Below are positions 49,401-61,400 of a stretch of 64,000 nucleotides of DNA, piece after piece (position 1 is the first letter of the stretch; each line of letters begins with the position of its first letter). The stretch is from Pegea sp. RAD2-039 (Eukaryota; Chordata; Thaliacea; Salpida; Salpidae), in the NCBI GenBank assembly GCA_034620365.1, contig JAQGEQ010000173.1, positions 1 through 64,000 of the forward strand, read 5' to 3'. Both the position numbers and the translations under genes were made by a program. Under the pieces are notes generated by a model, which was not told the DNA's origin, made no database searches, and worked only from the letters and a program-made list of their open reading frames with translations.

Positions 49401-52400
49401 TAGAGCACTTTTATGTCTCCGACAAGACGTTAAAACACTTTAAGGCGATATATCTTGCGCAGAAGTGAAAATATACATTTTAGTACTATCAGTAAAAAAT
49501 TAAAATTTATTTCGGTTTAAAAACTAGAAAGGTTTTTTTTTTGATCGAATTTTTTGAATAATATTTTTTTATTTACTTTTCATATTTAAATAATAATTAT
49601 CTAATAATTTTATTTGTTTTATCTTTCAAAAATATACCTCAAGTCTTTTAAAATGACAATTAACTTTAAACCTCTAAACTAAATTGGTTTTTACTAATAG
49701 CATAAATTTACAGAAATAGCTTTCTACTATACAAAATGTTAAAAGTTTTATAAAACCAGTTATGTTTTCAATTAGAAATAAAATATTTAAAAAATTTTAT
49801 ATAAAATGCAAATATATGAAAAAAAATATTTCTAAAATTTTAGATTTAGAGAAAAATTATGAAACTGTTTTTTTCATTAATCTAAAAATTATTGAAATAT
49901 TTTAATTTTTTGATGAAATTGTCGACGATGGGTTAGAAGAGGTTACCAAAAATTATTTAAATAATTTCAAAATCTGATTAAATTAATTTGTTAGTTCATT
50001 TTTGCTTCGATTTCTTTAAAATTTTTGTTAAAACCAAATTCGTTGTCAAAAATTTTCTCATTTTTACAACTTTTAATATAAACTGTTTAATTAAAAAAAC
50101 TTTAAATGAATATCTGAATATTTTTACTTTTTTATTTCAATGAAATAAAACATAAAAACATTATTTACAATCAATAAAAATATTGATTAAATTAAATAAT
50201 AATCATTATCAATAATTATTATCATAAATTAAGTCTATTTTTAGCCTTAATTAATATGATTTTAACATATTATTATTCTAATTTAGATTAAATAAATCAG
50301 GTTATCTATTTGATCTTTATAATCTTTTAAAAGAACAATTTTTGAATATGTTTTTATTTATTTTTTAAAATTTACAGAAAATAAAAAAACGTTTTTAATG
50401 GTAATTTTTTTTTTAGAATTCCTTGAGAAAAACCTGTCATTGCAGTTGTCAACCAACATCGGAGAACAAAGACATGTTTCACTCAGTGGACAGTGTAGAC
50501 AGCTTAGATAGTCAAGGTGAAGAAATACCAACACAATATGACCAGCTGCCAACGTTTAATAAAGATTGGGAAAAAGTATGTCCTATATAAAATCTAATTT
50601 TTTTAAAAGTTATCATTTTTATTAAAAGTTATTTAAATAAATTAGTTAGCTAGATTATTATTAATGAATTATTTTTATTTTAAAACAACATTGAAAAATA
50701 TTTTGAAGATGAAATTTTGAAAAGCTTTTATCTCTATAACACTTGAAAGCAAGAAACTTATGACGTCATCGTTCAAATGCACTAAAACTGATGACGTCAT
50801 CAGCTTACAAAATTTTGGAATTTATAAAGTTAATTATGATTAGATTTTCAAAATTAAAAAAACTTATTTAATTTCAGATAAACAAATTTTTTTTGAAATT
50901 TTCTCAAAAAACAACTTTTTAAATGAAATTTATGAATAACTTTCTTCACTTTTTATAAAAGGGTAATTGTTTTTTTATCTTAGATATAAGAACTTGAATT
51001 TTTTATTTCTTAACCAGACTTTAGCCACAAAATTATGAAAAATTGACAAGAATGTTTTATATTAAGCAGTTTGAAACACTCTTAGGCAAACTAACAAAAC
51101 AATTAGTGACAGCTGAATCCAATAACCACGTGATGAAGTTAATATCTCTTATCAAATTAATTACAGATTCTAAACAAGTTTTTAAATGTATTTATAAACA
51201 AATTAAATTCAAAAAATTAATCTTATCTTGTTAAATTGTTTAGATATCAACAAGAAATTAGAAAACTCCTAACTTTTCAGAATTAATTTTCTTTTTGAAC
51301 TTTATTAATTTTTATTTTAGAGAACTTTAAGTTTTAAACTTTATAAATTATAGTTTTAGATTCAAGTTTAGATTATTTTTATAAAGTTATTTTAAAAGTA
51401 TAAAAAAATTAGAATATTCATTTTCTTAAAAAATAAATTTTGTCGAATTTAGTTTAGCTAAAAGTTTAGTAAATTTTAAGTTAGCTTTTAACAATTTTAT
51501 TAGGGTTTTTAAAAAGGTCTAATAAATTAAAACTGTTTACTAAACATAAGGTTAAAATATTTGTTATTTCATATTACTCAATCTTCAAAAATTAACTTTT
51601 GGTTTTATGGTTTCTCTATAAAAACGTAAAAAAAAAGTATTTGAAAATCATTTAAAACCTTATTTAAGGTTTTAAAACCACTTAAGTTTGAATATTCAAA
51701 GTTAAATTAATCAATTCATATAATTTAGCGTCTTTTTCTTCCTTAAAACTATTTTTTTTTTAATTTTATCTCCTTAAAAAAATTCCAAAAAAATTTAATC
51801 TAATTACAAAAGATTCAATTCAAATGAAAAAATTGAAAATATTTGATATAAATTTTTTATGGTTTGATTTATTTAGTAAAATATTTTAAAGTTTTTTATA
51901 TTCAGCTATTTTAATTTCAATAATTTAATTGTTCAAAGTGTTTAAAGTAGGTGAAAGTTCAGATAAACTAACCTTTTTAATTAAATAGTAATTTAAATCT
52001 AACTTCATTAAAACTAATGTTACAGTTATGAATTAAATTAATAATTTATTAAAATTTTATCGTAATAAATTTAATATTTGGTGGTTTACGAAAAAGTAAG
52101 AATTTAAATGTCTTTTTTTTGTTTCTATCATATTTCATTTAATATCTTTTAACAAAAAGAATTTCTGAAAAAATGAAATATTTTTAACGAATAGTTTTTA
52201 TAAAATGATTTTTTTGAATAATTATTATATCTTAAAAGTGAAATTAGTTTATATTATTTGATAAATTTGTTTGTACTTATAAAAATAAATTATAAAAGAG
52301 AATAATTAATAATAAATAATTCATTATTTAACAAATTATATATCTAAAATATTAAAATAAGAATTTGTTGGAAATAATGATAATAATAAATGAATTTATG

Positions 52401-52829
52401 CATAATAAATAAAATAAAAGGATAATATTCATCTACGGTGTATAAATAATTCGTATAAAAATTTAATAAATAAATCTAATATTTGCTCAAATGTTTATAT
52501 ATTAATAAATATTAATAATAATAAATATTTAAAAAAAAAATCAATATTAGAAATAAAAGTTAATTAAAAAACAAAAATCTTTTGAAATATTCTTAGGAAG
52601 CAGATGAAAATAATTCTAAAGTTTATAATCGATTTGGGATCCATCCAAAAAGAATTATCTCGGATCGTATGATTGATTTCAACATCCGAAGTCAAAGTGA
52701 TGAAGATAGTGATTGTAACAGTCACGTTTCAGAAGAAGCCACTAAAGGGCGCACTGAAGCTAACCTGCGTCGAAGAGGGGCTGTTATTGGAGGTCACAAA
52801 GAGATGGCCGTTGTTCACGTCAATCATAA
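43445..52829 (+). CDS. Unidentified coding exons, possibly the long N-terminus of Cav2
   Basis: Four exons join in frame: 43445-43463 (ATGGCTGATCGCTATAAAG, strong start context with A at -3 and G at +4), 43730-44010, 50417-50575 and 52597-52829. Introns are 266 nt, 6.4 kb and 2.0 kb, all GT-AG with good T-rich acceptors. The 230-residue product is hydrophilic with Ser/Asp/Glu clusters (SCILDSDSEDLP, DSVDSLDSQGEE, RSQSDEDSDC) and a late basic patch (RTEANLRRRGAVIGGHK). No transmembrane segment or known domain is visible. The last exon ends in phase 2 (AA), exactly the phase needed to enter the Cav2 exon at 55493, giving VNHK-MTRSTDF. It may be an alternative N-terminal leader of the channel or a separate gene. 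One alternative ending splices to TTTTGAAAATTGCC at 54000, which stops after 17 codons. Exon calls are fairly firm; gene identity is open. Confidence 0.6.
44011..50416. other. 6.4-kb AT-rich intron, no gene
   Basis: Between two firm exons of the unidentified coding region. Contains TGACGTCA at 46015, 46051, 48116, 49057 and 49109, CACGTG at 47220 and 47475, and a slightly GC-richer patch at 49376-49470. The minus-strand frame 44872-45060 is low complexity. No RNA gene or domain is recognised. Confidence 0.5.
50576..52596. other. 2.0-kb AT-rich intron, no gene
   Basis: Contains paired TGACGTCA sites at 50761 and 50792 and one CACGTG at 51127. The frame 51043-51234 has no recognisable similarity and is rejected. 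The remainder is low-complexity A/T, including a taat-rich stretch at about 52290-52560. Confidence 0.5.
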
Positions 52830-54014
52830 GTAAGTGACGTCATTGAGGTGTTGATGATGTCATAAAATTTTGAGGTTTAGATCTTATGTTTGTGGTTTGT
52901 CAGTTAAGTTGTGACGTCATAAGAAATGTGTTTTTTGAACATGTTTTGGACGAATATTTAATATTCATGATAAAAAGAATTTTCTATTACAACTTGAAGG
53001 GGTTATTAATTTATTTATTTTCGGTTAAAGTCATGTTTGAATTTTAAAAAAAGATAAAATAAATGTTTCATTTTTGAATTTGGAAAAATTATTTTTTGAT
53101 ATTTGTTAAAATGACAGAAGTTTTTATTTTAAGCTTAAAATCTTAAAAAGCTTTCAATAAAACTTACAGAAGTTTTAGATTACAGAGAAATCTTTTATAA
53201 TTTTGTATAGATTTAAATAAATTTGAATATCTTATCGAAAATTTATAATTATTTAATAAGAATATCTATGATTACAAAAAGCGATAAGAATTTATAAATA
53301 TTTATTTGCTTATAATTCATTTTAAAACTCCAACTTATTTATACGTCAAATTATTCGATAAAAATTGAATTATTTTCTAAAAGATAAATGTAAACTTTAT
53401 TTTTTTTAGTTTTTTGACTTTTTACAAATTATTTTATTAAATTAGTTTTTAAGAATGAACTTTAAGTCATTGCGTAGGTTGTTAGAAGTTTTTTTTTTAC
53501 TTTTTTGGTATTTGTAAAACTTTGCTTTAGAATTTCTTTTGTTCTAAAACAGTTTAGAATATTTTTTAGAATATAAACTTATCAGAAAAGTATAATTTAG
53601 TAAGTTAAGACAAGTTTTCAATAAGTATTTTTATTACGTAAAATATTTCAGTAAAACGTCTTTCAAAATAATCAATTTCGTTGGCTTCGTTTTTTATCAC
53701 GAATTTTAGCTTTAGCGAATAGTTTCTAAAATAAAAGCAATTTTACAAAAGATTTTTTTTAGGCAGACTGGTTAGTTTACAATCAAAATATTTTAAATTG
53801 GTTAATAGATGTAATTTCTTATTTAGTTATTTAGTTTCACAGTTGTTTAGAATTCGTACAAAGTTGTATTAACAACTAGTAATTAGGTATATACTAAGTC
53901 AATTGTATCACAAAGTTTCGATTAATTAATTGATTTTTTTGTAAGTGATAACATTACAAGAAATTTTTTCAAAATTGTTAATTAAATTTGGAGCCAGTTT
54001 TGAAAATTGCCAAG

Positions 54015-54091
54015 ATGTCTCTTCCAGTTCCACTAGCGACTATAATTGAAGATGAAATTGTTCAACTTGAAGAAAAGTTAGAAGTGAAACG
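54015..54091 (+). CDS. Candidate alternative first coding exon of Cav2
   Basis: An ATG in good context (gccaagATGT) opens 25 codons beginning MSLPVPLATIIEDEIVQLE. They end in phase 2 (CG) before gtcggt, so splicing to 55493 gives arginine followed by MTRSTDF in the channel frame. The acidic/leucine pattern resembles a short amphipathic helix. The donor is weak, and the protein matches nothing I recognise. If unused, the channel could start at the ATG at 55494. Confidence 0.35.
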
Positions 54092-54337
54092 GTCGGTACA
54101 AAATGGCCTTTTTGTATTTTGGAGTTTTGTGCATGTACATTTTCATTTTTAAATATCTAAAAAAAAATAGATTTCTGTATTTTAAAAGTTAAAATTATTG
54201 TTTAGTTGAAACTTAAAATATTTAAATTATAATTTCTGCTATTTATCATCATAATTAATTCCTTCATTTGCATATGACGTCATCATTTAAAACAATTAGT
54301 AGAAAAATTAAGAGCAGATTTAAAAGTAAATTTAAGT

Positions 54338-54490
54338 ATCCGCTAGACGGCGCTAGTGAGTGAGTTTATTTTTTAATATGACGTCACATTGCTGTCGTGC
54401 ATTATTGATGATCGCATGTGCTTGGATAGGAGAGCGCGCGCGCATTTGAACATCACACACACGCGCTAGAATAATGCTTCGGGCAAGATA
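54338..54490. promoter_or_regulatory. CpG-rich patch upstream of the Cav2 N-terminal exon
   Basis: In otherwise very AT-rich DNA this patch holds gagagcgcgcgcgcatttg and acacacgcgctag. It also has a CCGCTAGACGGCGC site (54340-54353) and TGACGTCA (54379-54386). A short CpG island 1.0-1.15 kb before the conserved channel exon is a candidate promoter for a short N-terminal form. The evidence is compositional only. Confidence 0.35.
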
Positions 54491-55492
54491 GAAAGAAATG
54501 GAAATAAAAAATAAAAAAAAATGTCTATTGCTGCAAATATATGCTTCAGTGTCTTTTAAGATTCGGTCTTTCCATTTTTTGAAGTATAATCAGTGCTTTG
54601 AGATTCAGCATTCAAATTAAATGTTTGAAATTTTCAAATCTTTTTGAAATTTTGATTAATTTTTTTTTGCGAAATTTTTTTTTGTAAAAATATTATAAGC
54701 GCTGAAATAATTTTCTTTTTTTTTTAATTAAGAGAATTTTTTAAACATATTTTAAGTAACAAGAAAACCTTGCAAAATTTTAAAAGAATATTATTAGAGA
54801 ATTTAAAAAAATATAATTCTAATTAAACATTTATAATTTATAGATTTTTATTTATAAAAAAATTAGAAAAAAAAAATTAGTTATTTTGCAGTTTAAGTAT
54901 TTTATTTTTTCCGTAATTTTATTTTATTTAAAAGTTAATTAGATAATATTTTTATAAAAATAAATTATTTTAAAAGTTTGAAAAAGTATTTAGCAATTTT
55001 GATAATTATTATTTAGAAAAATTTGTTTTTTGATCGCGATGTATTTGTATTTAAAGATTACAATTTTAATAATGAAATAGAAATATTTTATTTTATTTTA
55101 AAAAGTATTTATAACTGCGAAAAAAATTTACAAAAAAAACTTTTTTTTGAACCATATGTTAAAGTAGAGTTACCAGTAAAAAAATATGAAATTAATTAGA
55201 TTTTTTTTGTTGGTAAACATTGTTTTTGTAGTTTTCGATTTAATTTAAAAGTCAAAAGTAAATTCTGTTCTCAAGTGTAATTGAAATTTCATTGATAAAA
55301 AATTCTGCGATTTAATAAAAAGGTAAAATACTACGTAATATCGCGTTGTCACGTGACGTCATAATTCTAAGTTTTAAAACAAAGCTAATAGTTTAGAAAA
55401 AAAAAATTTAAGTCAATTTCCTTCTACGTTTTTAAAATTAAAATTTAAATGATGACGTCATCTCATTTTATAAAATATTCTTGATTTTTCAG

Positions 55493-58400
55493 AATGACAC
55501 GCTCCACTGATTTTGATTACTCAAGCGGAACACGCAATAAACATGTGACCCACGCAAGACGTAATGCGCCTAGAAGTGGTGCAGCACACCATGGTCCATA
55601 TAAAATGTCCCTGGCCCAGCAAGCACGGACTATGTCCTATTACAATCCAATACCAAGGCAACAAAACTGTATAACTGCGAATCGGAGTCTTTTCTTGTTT
55701 GGAGTTGATAACTGGATTCGTAAATTCGCAAAAAGACTGATAGAGTGGCAATATCCTTTAATTTGTATATTTTGGGCGAAATTGTCATTTAGAAATTTAT
55801 TTTTTAATTTTAAAAGTTGTCTTTAAATTATCAATTTTTCTACAAAATTTTAATCACCGTTTAACCTAAAGTTAAACTAACATATAGTTAACAGCACTCG
55901 ACTACTAATTTCAGCCTTAAAAAGCTAATCTACTTATGACGTCATCAAATAGTGAAGGTCTGTTACCATGCAGACAAGATATAACAAAGTTTGCTTTTTA
56001 TACGTAAGACTGGCTTATCATATAAATAATAAATGACAAAAAGTAATTTCAAACTTTGCTGAAAAGTTACTTTGAAATTTATGATTTAACTAATTTGGTT
56101 ATTTGATAAAAAGCCCTGAACTTTATTGACCTTAACGTTTTTTTGTATCATACGCCTTTTGATTACGTTATTTTAGTGACAATTGTCGCGAACTGTATTG
56201 TTCTGGCTTTAGAAGATCACCTTCCCAGAGATGATAAAACTGTTTTGACCCAGAATTTAGTAAGTTGGTTTATTAATCGATATTTACAAAATTGGGCGAA
56301 TGTGTTTTAAACCATTTTTATTTTCAAATGAAATTAATAAAAATTGGTTTTTAGATAACTTTCATTAAAACTTGAATTTTTAAAAAAGTTTTTCAAAATC
56401 ATTCACAAAATCTTTTTGTAAATAAAGATTTATAAAAGGTTTAGGTTTTAAATCCTATTATTACTTAAATATTTTCATTTTGAGTGATTTTTTAGGCTTA
56501 ACTTTTATTATATTTTCTTTATATTATAGAATCACTTAAACAAATATGAAAACGTTAAAATAGGAATTACTGTAAAAACAGCTATAAAATATTTACGATT
56601 TCAAAAAAGTGAATTTTAAACAGATTCAACAAAATAATCTTTTACCTGATACTATGAATTATTTGCAATAATCGTTTTTAAAATTAAATTTAAAAATTAA
56701 AAATTATTTTTTAATGAAAATTTTTTTTTAATTTTTTAAGGAAAAGACAGAGCCATATTTTTTGGCAATTTTTATTGTGGAAGCTGCTGTAAAAATACTA
56801 GCTTTGGGGTTTGTACTTCACAAAGATTCATATCTTCGCTACGGTTGGAATATTATGGACTTTGCTGTTGTTGTCACGGGGTAAGTTTAGAAAAAAGACA
56901 TTTTAGTTCACAACTTATTTTAAACATAAATTATAATTTTTATTATTTAAAAAAATCAGATTTTTTTGAAGTTATATCTATTACATATGATTTATTTTTT
57001 TCAAACAATGGTTGTAAATTCAAAAACTTTTTTTTCAAACAAAATTACAACTTTTAAAACTGTCTTCTCTAAGTCCTTCATTTCAGAGTTTTAGTAATTT
57101 TGTTCTTTAAATAATTCATTAACAGCAAGTTACATTAGCTCAATTTCAAGTCCTACCCTAATATTTAAAAATGGTAAATATATCTAAAATAATGATAATG
57201 GTTTTCTAAAAGTTTTTTAAAAGTATTGAATTACAACAAATGTTTTTTAAAGTATAATATAATCTTTTTATTTATAGTGTTTCTATTGTAAAATTTCAAG
57301 CTTAGTGACATTTAAATTTTATATATTTATCAATGAAAAGAAACTTTGAGATTTTGTACAGCTTGCACAATTGAAAATAAGAAAAGTAAAAATAAACACT
57401 TAAAAATTCAATTTTCAATATTTTGTAATTTAACAGAAACACAAAAATGTGTTGAATTCTTTAAGTATTGTAACAATAACCTAAAATAATCGATATTAGT
57501 TTAATGTTAAGTTTTTTAACAGATTTAATTATTAAAGTGTCAGAAATTTAAATTAAAAAAATTAAATCTATATTTTATATTAAATTTTTATTAGCATTTT
57601 TTAATAAACTTTTATAAGTGCTTAAATAAGATAATTAGAGTTACTTTAAAAGTTATTTTTTTTGTTTCTAGCTTTAGTTTGTAGTTAAAAGTTAAATTTC
57701 AGAATATTCTTTTTAAAATCTAAACTTTATATGTTAATTCGTTAAAACCCTTAAGGTTTGCTGGAAAAATCGATAAAATGTTTGTTTTGTAGATAAACGA
57801 AATCAGTTAAATGTTTAGAATATCTGATTCTTTTCAATTCCTAATGGTCATTAGTTGATTTAAATTAACTCTTATATTACTTTTTAACTCTTTTTTTAAT
57901 AAAAACCTAATTATTTCTACAATAAAAACGAACTGAATTTTTTGAATGATAAACTAAAAATTACTTTTTAATTGCAATTTGTAAAGCTAATTTTAAAAGG
58001 TTTATTTCAAAGTATTCTAAAATACATTTTCTTGAATAAAGTTCTAACTTAATTTTTTGAACTCTACCAACACTATTTTATCTACTTTGTTTTGCTAACA
58101 AATTGACTTTACTAAAAACGTTTTTATTAAATAAAATAAATAAGTTCAAGTTACCATTGCGGTTTAGCTCAAATGTTAAAGCAAGTGCTTCATGCCTGTG
58201 AGGTACCGAGTTCAATACCCGGTAGCTCCATATTTTTTTTTATTTTAAAAAATATATTTTTCATAAAACTTTTTAGATGTATATCCCATTTCTCAACTTC
58301 AAGATCTAGTCTTCAAACACTACGAGCTGTTAGAGTCTTACGACCTTTAAAACTCGTATCTGGTATTCCGAGTAAGTCTTTGAAATATCAAATTAATCAT

Positions 58401-61400
58401 TAAAAACCTTCAATTCAATTTTAAAATTATTAATATTTGTATATCTCAAATTTAAACTTTAATAAAACTTTTTTTTCAGGTCTTCAAGTTGTTTTAAAAT
58501 CTATTATGAAAGCGATGGTACCCTTACTACAAATAGCTGTTCTGTTACTGTTTTTTATTGTGGTTTGTTCTATTATTGGGTTAGAACTATATATGGGAAA
58601 GTTTCATCATACTTGTTATACTAGCCTCACAGCTGATAAAAGTTAGTTTACATTATTCAGAGATTAAAATAATTTATAAATTATTTAAATTGATATTTTT
58701 TTTACAAATAAAAATACTAGTTACACTAATAATCTATTTACTTCAATTAGTAATAAATCACTAATAAAATATATATATAATAATAATTATATAATAAATC
58801 AAAAATTATTTACAGATAGTATATTATACGAAAACCAAATCTGTAAACTAAATACTTCGAATATAACTGACGGACAATTTGAATATAAACAACCGTATGA
58901 GTGCCCCCCACAAAATAACAGTCCCACATATTGCTTGCCATGGAATTTGGGTCCTAATTATGGAATAACATCTTTTGATAACATCATCTATTCAATGATG
59001 ACAGTATTTCAGTGTATTACAATGGAAGGCTGGACTGAGATACTCTATTTTGTAAGTTTCAATAATTTATTTCGAAATTATTCAACTTTTTGTTTTTAGG
59101 CTGACGATGCTGTCGGTGGACACTATAATTGGGCGTTTTTTATTGGTCTTATCATTATTGGGTCATTTTTTATGCTTAACCTGGTTCTTGGTGTTTTGAG
59201 TGGGTTGGTACAATCGTTTTATTTTTTGGTTTATATAATTAAGTTAGAAACAAAATATTTATTACAATAAATGCAAAGGAGGGTGCCTGAAGAGAGCACC
59301 TCTCGCTAACACAAATTCTCACAAAGTTAATTTTATGAATAAAAACAGTGTTTCTAAATATTTTCTTATAAATTTATGAAGTCAAAAAATTTATCAAAAA
59401 ATTAAACTTTAAAATTACTAACATCTTTTTCTATAATTCAAAAATTATAATTTTAAAAGCATAAAAAATAACTTTAAAAAACAAATTTATAGGAAAATTA
59501 TTTAGAAACACTTTTTTGTAATTTCTAATATAACAGAGGGTGCCTGAAGAGAGCACCTCTCGCTAACAAATACTCACAAATTTTATAATTATAAAATAGT
59601 TTAACAGCTTGAAAACTGTTTTTAGGTGAAATAATTAATTCAAACAGTTTTTTATTTACCTTTTAGCTTATTTCAAAAGTATCTAAATAGATATTTATGA
59701 ATTTATTCCAATTTAACTGATAACTTTTCGAAAATTCTAATAACCTCGAACAAAAAATAAAATTAATTATATTTTATAGTTCATAAAAATCTTTAAAATT
59801 TATTTTAAAGACTTTAGAAATATATGTGAATAAATTTGATATAATTTAAATTAGAAAAAAAAGCATAATTAATTATCTTATTCTTAAAGCTATTTATAAA
59901 CAGTTAGAAAATTTAATTTTACTGATTTTAACATTTTCAGTGAATTTGCAAAAGAACGTGAAAGAGTAGAAAACCGTTTAGCATTTTTAAGGGTTCGAAA
60001 AAAGCAACAACTAACTCGGGAATTAGATGGGTATCTGGCGTGGATGCAGAAAGCAGGTTAGAAAAGAAAGAGTTATTTTGATAAATAGTAAATGTTTCGT
60101 TAAGTTTATAGAAAATGAAAACAAAAATAGTAAACTGTTAAAAAGAGAAAAGTTTTATAAATAATATATCTTAATTTGATGAAGCAGACAAGTGAATATT
60201 GGAAATAATCTATCATAATAAATAAATCAATAACAATAGTTTTTTAAGGTATCAAAAAAAAAGGTTTTAAAAACACTTTCTAAAAGTTTATTTTTTATTT
60301 CTTCAAACTTTAATTTTGAACAATTCTTTTTAATCTAAGAATAAATCTTCTTTTAATTCAAGATTAAACTTAAAACAAATAAAACTTTTCTATAAACAAT
60401 ATGATATTTTAGACTATTAGTACTTTTACTGATATTTTTTTGCTAAATAATTATAATAAAATCCATATTCTTCTTGTTTATTAATTAAATCATTAAAAAA
60501 GCTTTTTTTTAATGGATACTGAGCAAAACAAATTATAATTTTAGTAAAATCGTTTGGCTAAAAAACTTTGAATAAAATTAAATTAATTTTATTTGAAACT
60601 AAAATTTATACAACATAATATAATTCCATAAAAACTAATAATTTAATTTACTTAGTCTTATAAAATTTATACAAAAAATCTATAAATTTCCACTTATGGT
60701 AAAATTATTTTCAATTTGAACAAAAATGGTCTTTTTTTAAAAAGACCCGAAACTATATTTTGTTTATGAATTGTGTTAATGGTAATTTTGAACATTAAAA
60801 ACAAATCTTTGTAAAAAGAACCAAAAATCTATATCTTTGTAGGTACTAATGCTAAATTAAACTTTTTCAAATGTGAAATTTACTTAACTTGAAATAGAAA
60901 ATAAATTAAATAAATTAACCCAAATAAATTAGAAACATAATTTCATTATTTACAGAAAGTACTCAAATTATAAAAAATACTTTTAAAAGCTGCAATTAAA
61001 GCTTTGCAAAATAACATATTTTATTGTTATAATATGTATATGATATTTATAAAAACATATTTTATGTTAGTGAATGAAAATGCTACCAAGTCATTTTACT
61101 GTCTCCGACATTAAATTATAAATAAGAATCAATCAAGCCTAACCATTTAACAAAAATGACATTTTTATTTGTAGCATTATCCTAAATAAAATTCGATTGA
61201 CATCAAATGAATTAGTAGCGTCAATACAATCAATAAAATTACAAAAATATTTCCAATTTCTTTAAAAAGTGTTTCTTTTTTTGTCTTCAGAAGAAGTTAT
61301 GGTAGAAGAAGAGATGAGGACAGAACGACATGCAATCACAGGTAAAAGTCACGTGTCATGACGTCATAGGCTCTTTATGAATGGGAGACTTTCTCATAAG

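Noticed and set aside
49376-49470. GC-richer patch considered as an exon or small RNA
   Set aside because: An acceptor-like tttgtag is present, but the frame stops within ten codons and no RNA family is recognisable.
51043-51234. Plus-strand 63-codon frame in an intron
   Set aside because: No acceptor before it and no similarity; sits within a firm intron.
54000-54054. Alternative terminal exon joined to 52829 (17 codons then TGA)
   Set aside because: Phase fits, but the acceptor gccag has a poor T-tract; the join into Cav2 at 55493 is at least as good. Kept only as an alternative.
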